DNA from: JADFXI01 sp050011415
GTDB lineage: Bacteria; Nitrospirota; Thermodesulfovibrionia; Thermodesulfovibrionales; Dissulfurispiraceae
NCBI GenBank assembly: GCA_050011415.1
Contig: JBEKJD010000110.1
Coordinates: 1-10,158, forward strand
Length of the DNA: 10,158 bases
Direction: 5' to 3'
Shown piece after piece: positions 6,238 to 10,158 of the stretch (its first letter is position 1; each line of letters opens with the position of its first letter). Under the pieces are notes generated by a model, which made no database searches, was not told the origin of the DNA, and worked only from the letters and a program-made list of their open reading frames with translations. A program made the translations under genes and the position numbers.

Positions 6238-6302
6238 TATCTAAAGTAGTATTTATCAGCGACACGTTAAGAGTGGTATCTAAGCATCAGAGTAATATCT
6301 AA
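6238..6302 (+). repeat. Imperfect TATCTAA repeats upstream of the OB-fold gene
   Basis: TATCTAA occurs at 6238-6244, 6277-6283 and 6296-6302, with a degenerate TATTTAT at 6250-6256. The last three share AGTNNTATYTA context. Spacings of 39 and 19 nt suggest possible protein-binding sites controlling the OB-fold/tra operon. The AT-rich motif is short, so chance cannot be excluded. The rest of 6140-6322 holds only the stem-loop and the ribosome binding site. Confidence 0.35.
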
Positions 6303-6308
6303 AATACC

Positions 6309-6317
6309 AAGGAAGGA
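6309..6317 (+). promoter_or_regulatory. Ribosome binding site of the tandem OB-fold gene
   Basis: AAGGAAGGA lies 5 nt before the paired ATGATG at 6323. Confidence 0.6.
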
Positions 6318-6322
6318 CAAAT

Positions 6323-6889
6323 ATGATGCGGGATTATTTTGACGTAAACAGGAATGTGAATGACAACAGATTGACTGGCAGAGTCACCTCGCTGCCTGTT
6401 CTGGAAAATGGCAGGATGAAGTTTACGATGGAAACAAGGGTTTTAAAGGACAATAAAGTATTGTCTTTCCCGCATGTGATAGAGACCAAAGATGAGCACC
6501 TGATGGAAATATTAGTCAAAATGAGGATTTACGATATAGTTTATGTCAAGGGACCCATATCCGGCTCACGATCAATAATAGCGGCAGAGTTGATTAATTT
6601 CGGGAATCAGGATATTAACGCTGCAACTCTGGTAGGAACAGTCAAAAAAGCGCCAGCTGCATTAGACGACTGCATGAGATTTGTCATGGAAACGAAAGAG
6701 CCTGGAAAAAAACAAACATTTATTATCACCCATGTTGTAGAGACAACAGAAATAACAATGATGTCAAAAATGTCCAAAATTCGCGAAGGAGATGTAGTAC
6801 TGGTCCAGGGCGTGATCGGAAACGCGAGGATTATAGCCGAAAACCTGAGAGTATTTGAACAGACGACCTGTCAATCTTCTGCAAAGTAA
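6323..6889 (+). CDS. Tandem OB-fold, SSB-like protein
   Basis: A 188-residue cytoplasmic protein built from two homologous halves, about 15-93 and 100-178. Both follow the pattern L-x-G-x-V-x-x-x-P, M-x-F-x-M-E-T, F/I-x-H-V-x-E-T, D-x-V-x-V-x-G-x-I, R-x-I-x-A-E-x-x-x-F. This is the five-strand layout of single-stranded-DNA-binding OB folds, where the opening strand reads like the SSB N-terminus. Typical bacterial SSB has one OB fold and an acidic tail; here there are two folds, and the tail (TTCQSSAK) lacks the acidic DDDIPF tip. It lies just upstream of the conjugation genes, so it may protect transferred ssDNA or support replication of the element. Homology to SSB is by pattern only. Confidence 0.65.
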   Translation: MMRDYFDVNRNVNDNRLTGRVTSLPVLENGRMKFTMETRVLKDNKVLSFPHVIETKDEHLMEILVKMRIYDIVYVKGPISGSRSIIAAELINFGNQDINAATLVGTVKKAPAALDDCMRFVMETKEPGKKQTFIITHVVETTEITMMSKMSKIREGDVVLVQGVIGNARIIAENLRVFEQTTCQSSAK

Positions 6890-6900
6890 TATTTAGTTAA

Positions 6901-7254
6901 ATGAAAAAAAATATGTTGCCATTTATATATTGCGCACTCTTATTGGCAACCCCATTATATGGTGAGTCTGTGAAAGACATGCCGCAGACTATGAGCAATA
7001 GTGAGGCAATATCACTTTCATATCTTCAAAGGGCCTACTTTTCCCTTGAACAAGCGCTTTATTACACAGAAAAATCGAGGTCGGCCAAAAACCTGGCAAG
7101 TTTTGACTATGGCAAATTACAGACAGATTTAGAGATTATTAAAAAAGATATCGGATCATATCTTTACCCAAGGAATGAAAAGATAACAGGGGATTTTATC
7201 CCATTCAAGATCGAGGGAGATTACTTTCTCGAAGATATTATTAACTCGAAATAG
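6901..7254 (+). CDS. Secreted RAQPRD-like conjugation protein
   Basis: A 117-residue protein with a clear signal peptide (MKKNMLPFIYCALLLATPLYG, cleavage near residue 21), so it is periplasmic. The helical middle (YLQRAYFSLEQALYYTEKS, then FDYGKLQTDLEIIKKDIGSYL) matches the F-D-Y-x-x-L-x-x-D-L pattern of RAQPRD proteins found in conjugative-element transfer operons, whose role is unknown. The RAQPRD signature itself is not present, so the match is to the fold pattern only. No clear ribosome binding site precedes ATG 6901, and it starts 11 nt after the OB-fold gene stop. It opens the tra gene run directly before the pilin gene. Confidence 0.55.
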   Translation: MKKNMLPFIYCALLLATPLYGESVKDMPQTMSNSEAISLSYLQRAYFSLEQALYYTEKSRSAKNLASFDYGKLQTDLEIIKKDIGSYLYPRNEKITGDFIPFKIEGDYFLEDIINSK

Positions 7255-7263
7255 GAGGGAGTC

Positions 7264-7599
7264 ATGAGAAAATTTACGGCTGTGGATTGGGTTATGGTTG
7301 GGATTATTATTGGCGCCGGACTTTTGGCCAATGCAGATCCTGTTTTCGCCACTTCAATTACTAATTTAGCCACTGTTTACGCAACCGCCAAAAACGCTAT
7401 CACCGGTATCTATGGGGCATTGTTCACCATAGCAGCAGGCGTAATCGGGATTATCGAATACTTTATGAGCGGCAAGAACATAGGCATGCTGTTCACATGT
7501 GTTGTGGTTGGCGTTGCTCCGCACGTAATCATTGGGTTAATAGGTCTCTTATTTCCTGAAGTCGAAACCGGGCAATCAACAACCCCCACAACCCAATAG
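7264..7599 (+). CDS. traA: Conjugative pilin-like protein (TraA/VirB2 class)
   Basis: A 111-residue protein with a long leader ending in PVFA (cleavage near residue 30), followed by two hydrophobic helices, about 47-68 and 76-98, separated by the short polar loop MSGKNIG. This is the layout of TraA/VirB2 pilins, which insert in the inner membrane and polymerise into the pilus. The Thr/Pro-rich tail (ETGQSTTPTTQ) extends beyond the helices. A GGAGGGAG ribosome binding site lies just before ATG 7264. The position immediately upstream of traL and traE matches traA in F-type transfer operons. Assigned by topology and context because pilins diverge fast. Confidence 0.7.
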   Translation: MRKFTAVDWVMVGIIIGAGLLANADPVFATSITNLATVYATAKNAITGIYGALFTIAAGVIGIIEYFMSGKNIGMLFTCVVVGVAPHVIIGLIGLLFPEVETGQSTTPTTQ

Positions 7600-7612
7600 G
7601 CGGGCATCAGGA

Positions 7613-7927
7613 ATGAGATACCGTGTACCTAAGGCGCTTAACACTCCGCTGCTGTTTTTCGGGCTGCCGGCGGATGATCTGGCTATTGTAGTTGTTTTTG
7701 TATCAATGCTTATTGTCGTTTTTAAAAGTGCCGGATTCCAGCAGTCCATACTTGGCATATTCATACCCATTCTTATCGGTTTATTCATAGCAATCGTGCT
7801 TAAAAAGATTGCAGAGGTAAGGCCGGTAGGGTATATTCGACACATTATGCACAAATACGGCGTTTGGAACGACAAAATGAGGGCCAACCATCTCATTGCC
7901 CCGGGGAATAGGTTGTACTCACCATAA
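7613..7927 (+). CDS. traL: TraL-like type IV secretion membrane protein
   Basis: A 104-residue inner-membrane protein. It opens with YRVPKALNTPLLFFGLPADDLAI, the usual TraL entry in which a Pro-rich start leads to 'P-x-x-x-x-G-L-x-x-D-E/D-L'. Two hydrophobic helices (about 22-37 and 44-64) follow, then a basic linker with GYIRHIMHKYG and a C-terminal R-L-Y-S-P. Length and topology match the TraL/VirB3 group, which joins the inner-membrane assembly platform of the pilus. CAGGA directly precedes ATG 7613. It lies between the pilin and TraE genes, as in F-type operons. Confidence 0.85.
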   Translation: MRYRVPKALNTPLLFFGLPADDLAIVVVFVSMLIVVFKSAGFQQSILGIFIPILIGLFIAIVLKKIAEVRPVGYIRHIMHKYGVWNDKMRANHLIAPGNRLYSP

Positions 7928-7990
7928 AGCGCTACGAGTACAAGACCCCAGTGCAGACTTTGTACCAGTACGTCTCAAAAAGGAGAATTT

Positions 7991-8590
7991 GTGTTTTCAT
8001 CCGAAAAGAAATCGTGGATGCTTATAGCAAAATATGCCGGTGAAGGGGCAGCATGGAAAATGATGTCGGTCATTCTTCTGCTCGTTGTTGCGTTTCTGGC
8101 AGTTGCCCTCGTTAAATCGTCTCAGACTCCAAGGCGTGCCTATATAGTCCCCGGGGCCAGACCCGGCATTTATGCCCCTGGCGAGGCCATAGAGGACGTA
8201 GTATTGAGCATCGCTGAAAATTTTGTCCTCCTTATTGCTTCGGTAACATCCGATACTGAGGATATTGTGACAAAACGGTCTTCGCGGTATTTAAGCCCTG
8301 CATACAGATCACGGTTTTATGATGAGCAGAAAATGGTTGTCAATTCATTGAAGGACGGCGATATCAGTTTTCTTTTTTCCCCTGAAACACATGAAATCAG
8401 GAAGATCGATGAAAAGACATATATGGTTACTATCAAGGGAGAGAGAAGCGTGCTGGGCGGAGGTGAGGTCAAGAAAAAAGAAAAGTACTATTATGAGGTT
8501 TTTTTGGAGGCAACAACACCTAATGACATGAATATCTACGGGTTTCAGATTACGGATATGAGGAAGGGACAACTTTCGGGGAATCAATAA
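7991..8590 (+). CDS. traE: TraE-like type IV secretion protein (VirB5/VirB8-position subunit)
   Basis: A 199-residue bitopic inner-membrane protein. It has a short cytoplasmic N-terminus, one TM at about 24-44 (MMSVILLLVVAFLAVALV), and a periplasmic domain containing R-A-Y-I-V-P-G just after the membrane. SSRYLSPAYRSRFYDEQK and a terminal beta-rich part with KKEKYYYEVFLEATTP follow. This is the TraE/DUF2895 arrangement, the F-type counterpart of VirB8. The start is GTG 7991, set by AGGAG 5 nt upstream. It lies 63 nt after traL. The repeat-rich spacer to traK begins 12 nt after its stop. Confidence 0.85.
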   Translation: MFSSEKKSWMLIAKYAGEGAAWKMMSVILLLVVAFLAVALVKSSQTPRRAYIVPGARPGIYAPGEAIEDVVLSIAENFVLLIASVTSDTEDIVTKRSSRYLSPAYRSRFYDEQKMVVNSLKDGDISFLFSPETHEIRKIDEKTYMVTIKGERSVLGGGEVKKKEKYYYEVFLEATTPNDMNIYGFQITDMRKGQLSGNQ

Positions 8591-8602
8591 ATAAACAAGG
8601 GT

Positions 8603-8632
8603 GGCTATAGGTTATGGGCGATGGGCAATGGG
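8603..8632 (+). repeat. Heptanucleotide repeat array, left inverted copy
   Basis: Four degenerate 7-nt units, CTATAGG-TTATGGG-CGATGGG-CAATGGG (8605-8632), follow traE. The first 16 nt of the block (8603-8618) pair with 8731-8746 at 15 of 16 positions, so this is the inverted partner of the array inside traK. Confidence 0.6.
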
Positions 8633-8658
8633 AAAAGGCAAATAACAGAGGGCGTGCA

Positions 8659-9486
8659 ATGAGGGGCAGGCAAAGTGCAAATGGAGAAAAACCTGTAACC
8701 CATAGACTTTTGCTCCCGGCATATGTTGTTCCCATAGCCTATAGCCTATTGCCTATTGCTTTATTCTTTTTTTGCCTATTGTCTTCTTCTGCTTTTGCGA
8801 CGGACGGCAAACGTTTTGTTGAGTGGAACGGCGGGGTTATTCTTATAAATGCCGGTGTAAATAAAGCGGTACAGGTCAATTTCCCTTTACCGGTACAGGA
8901 AGTAATAAAGGCAACCGAAAGCATAGATGTTCAAATAAGAGAAAAGACTGTTTTCATCAAAATACTTTCGAAAGATTTAACAGATACACAAATATTTGTT
9001 TCAGCCCAGGGGGTTACATATCCCGTTCTCGTGAAAATATCGTCGGAAAACAACGATTTTATTATTGACATACAGGATATGAGGCAGTTTATTGCACAAA
9101 AGTCCAAAGAGGAGCAGCGTTTAACCAAAGATATAGACCCTGTAACACTTGCTGTCGCAATGGCCAGGGATGAGCCGCTTGCAGGATTCTCGGTAACGGA
9201 AAGAGACCAGCTGCTCAAGAGATTCAATAAGAATGGCCTGTTGGAAGCAAGGGTCAAAAAAGCATATCAGTCTCCCTTTTTAACCGGGTTCATTGTCGAG
9301 CTGAAAAACAAGTCAATTTTGCCGTTGGTAATATCAGAGCAGGACTTTGTCAGTCCGAATGTTGTAGCGGTCGCATTTGATAGAGAGAACGGTTATATGG
9401 CTCCTACTCCACAAGATGCTGAAAAAGCAGTAACAGGAAAGCACAAAATGTTTGTATATCTGGTTGTTATCCCTGGAGGCCAATAG
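8659..9486 (+). CDS. traK: TraK-like secretin-related type IV secretion protein with repeat-encoded leader
   Basis: A 275-residue exported protein. From ATG 8659 (AGAGGG 6 nt upstream) the N-terminus is unusually long before the hydrophobic core PIAYSLLPIALFFFCLL and a cleavage site SSSAFA. The mature part begins TDGKRFVEWNGG and carries a beta-rich domain: PVQEVIKATESIDVQI, then VFIKILSKDLTDTQIFV. This is the TraK/DUF3438 N-terminal pattern, the F-type counterpart of VirB9 in the outer-membrane core complex. ATG 8614 would add 15 residues, mostly inside the left repeat array, and is less likely. Heptamer repeats encode the leader core. It overlaps no neighbour and is 5 nt from traB. Confidence 0.8.
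   Translation: MRGRQSANGEKPVTHRLLLPAYVVPIAYSLLPIALFFFCLLSSSAFATDGKRFVEWNGGVILINAGVNKAVQVNFPLPVQEVIKATESIDVQIREKTVFIKILSKDLTDTQIFVSAQGVTYPVLVKISSENNDFIIDIQDMRQFIAQKSKEEQRLTKDIDPVTLAVAMARDEPLAGFSVTERDQLLKRFNKNGLLEARVKKAYQSPFLTGFIVELKNKSILPLVISEQDFVSPNVVAVAFDRENGYMAPTPQDAEKAVTGKHKMFVYLVVIPGGQ
8731..8781 (+). repeat. Heptanucleotide repeat array inside the traK leader
   Basis: Four tandem 7-nt units, CCCATAG-CCTATAG-CCTATTG-CCTATTG (8731-8758), plus a detached CCTATTG (8775-8781). The array encodes residues PIAYSLLPI of the signal-peptide core. It is inverted relative to 8603-8632. Because the unit is not a multiple of three, copy-number change would shift the traK frame. Confidence 0.7.
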
Positions 9487-9491
9487 AGCGT

Positions 9492-10158
9492 ATGCGAGAT
9501 ATGAACCCGCCGGAATCAGCAGATGTTGAAAAAATATCACCTGAAAGACGTCCATCGGGTATTCGCAAATTTTTCTTCGGCAGCCTGACGAGAACTATGA
9601 TTACGATTTTAATACTGTTTATGGGAGTAGCCATTATTCATGCCTTGTTGGCAGGCCCGAATACCGGAAAAGTGAAAAGCGGCAGGAAAATCCAGAACCA
9701 GACAAGGGAAGACCTCGCAGAAGCAAACAGGTTGTTAAGTGAGAAAAACAAAACTGACCAGGAAAAGATTTTAGGACTCGTAAAGGAAAATCAGGAACTG
9801 AAAGGCCAGGGGCTCAAGGAAGAAATAAAGCTTCAACAACCGGTAGTTGCACAGAGGCCGGGGGCTGGACCCCAGAAGACCACAGATTTATTGGGGAGGC
9901 CGCCGCTGGCTGACGCGCAGAAGCCAGCTCCGGTTTTTTCAAGCCCTGGAGAGGCGGTGAATTTTATGGCGGCCCAGGAACAAAAGAAGGCCAATGTTCC
10001 GGCTTATAATCCAATGCAGAGGGTTTTGCCGCCGCCGGAATCCCTCTTGACTCAGGCGCATCAGGCCCAGTCTGTTACAGCAGCAACTTCTCAGGAAAAA
10101 AAGAAAGAGCATGAGAAAAACCTCCTGGGCGGTTCACGCGCATCAGGCTCGCTCTATC
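9492..10158 (+). CDS. traB: TraB-like (VirB10 class) type IV secretion protein, N-terminal part (cut by right edge)
   Basis: At least 222 residues; the frame is open to the end of the window. It has a cytoplasmic N-terminus of about 35 residues with basic FFFGSLTRT before one TM (about 36-54: MITILILFMGVAIIHALLAG). A periplasmic coiled coil (about 63-110, NQTREDLAEANRLLSEKNK onward) follows, then a Pro/Ala/Gln-rich stretch (about 115-190) with PPPE motifs. This is the TraB/VirB10 layout that spans the periplasm and links inner and outer membrane complexes. The conserved C-terminal beta-barrel lies outside the window. ATG 9492 follows GGAGG by about 12 nt; ATG 9501 is an alternative. Position directly after traK matches F-type operons. 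Confidence 0.85.
   Translation, partial: MRDMNPPESADVEKISPERRPSGIRKFFFGSLTRTMITILILFMGVAIIHALLAGPNTGKVKSGRKIQNQTREDLAEANRLLSEKNKTDQEKILGLVKENQELKGQGLKEEIKLQQPVVAQRPGAGPQKTTDLLGRPPLADAQKPAPVFSSPGEAVNFMAAQEQKKANVPAYNPMQRVLPPPESLLTQAHQAQSVTAATSQEKKKEHEKNLLGGSRASGSLY

Noticed and set aside
7928..7990. Imperfect inverted repeat (GTACAAG with CTTTGTAC) between traL and traE
   Set aside because: The arms are short and mismatched, and the spacing is ordinary for an operon. Not enough for a regulatory call.
1..10158. tRNA, rRNA or CRISPR array
   Set aside because: No cloverleaf-like segments or regularly spaced identical repeats with spacers were seen on either strand. The heptamer arrays have no spacers.

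Overview
This window looks like part of an integrative or conjugative mobile element in an anaerobic or microaerophilic Gram-negative bacterium of moderate GC content. The redox genes at the left edge (a flavodiiron protein, a DUF2318-type lipoprotein and a c-type cytochrome domain) and a signal-peptide-rich F-type conjugation operon fit lineages such as Nitrospirota or Desulfobacterota. That placement is an inference, because no taxonomic marker is present.

Left block (1-1382, minus strand): a DUF2318-like lipoprotein is followed, in the same frame and just after one TGA codon, by a haem c (CxxCH) domain. Next comes an FprA-type flavodiiron protein that runs off the left edge. This block is probably host chromosome or older cargo and makes a small periplasmic/cytoplasmic redox cluster. 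A small one-TM hypothetical protein (1450-1812) is transcribed away from it.

Middle block (1831-6139): an XRE-family regulator (minus strand) lies divergent from a two-gene operon. That operon encodes a large ParB-like DNA-binding protein (ParB/Srx box, two HTH-like segments, long coiled coil) and, translationally coupled to it, a protein that reads like a highly divergent sigma-70-type factor. A perfect 11-bp inverted repeat sits in the XRE/ParB divergent region. After this comes a self-contained toxin-antitoxin-like cassette: a 128-aa DUF6922-like protein and an AbiEii-type nucleotidyltransferase overlapping by 8 nt. It is driven by a near-consensus promoter whose spacer is a 12-bp-arm palindrome and whose predicted start site falls on the ATG, implying a leaderless mRNA.

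Right block (6323-10158): a tandem-OB-fold (SSB-like) protein precedes a conjugative type IV secretion operon in the order RAQPRD-like secreted protein, two-TM pilin, TraL, TraE, TraK, TraB. The TraA-L-E-K-B order is that of F-type mating-pair formation. The TraE-TraK junction is invaded by heptanucleotide repeats in inverted orientation. One array encodes the hydrophobic core of the TraK signal peptide, so loss or gain of one 7-nt unit would shift the frame. TraB is cut by the right edge.

Together the middle and right blocks read as the maintenance/regulation module (XRE, ParB-like, sigma-like, SSB-like), a stabilising AbiE-like cassette and the mating-pair apparatus of one element. No integrase, relaxase, tRNA, attachment site or CRISPR array is visible. 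The least familiar parts are the coupled ParB-like/sigma-like pair, the duplicated OB-fold protein, the TGA between the lipoprotein and cytochrome domains, and the repeat-built TraK leader.
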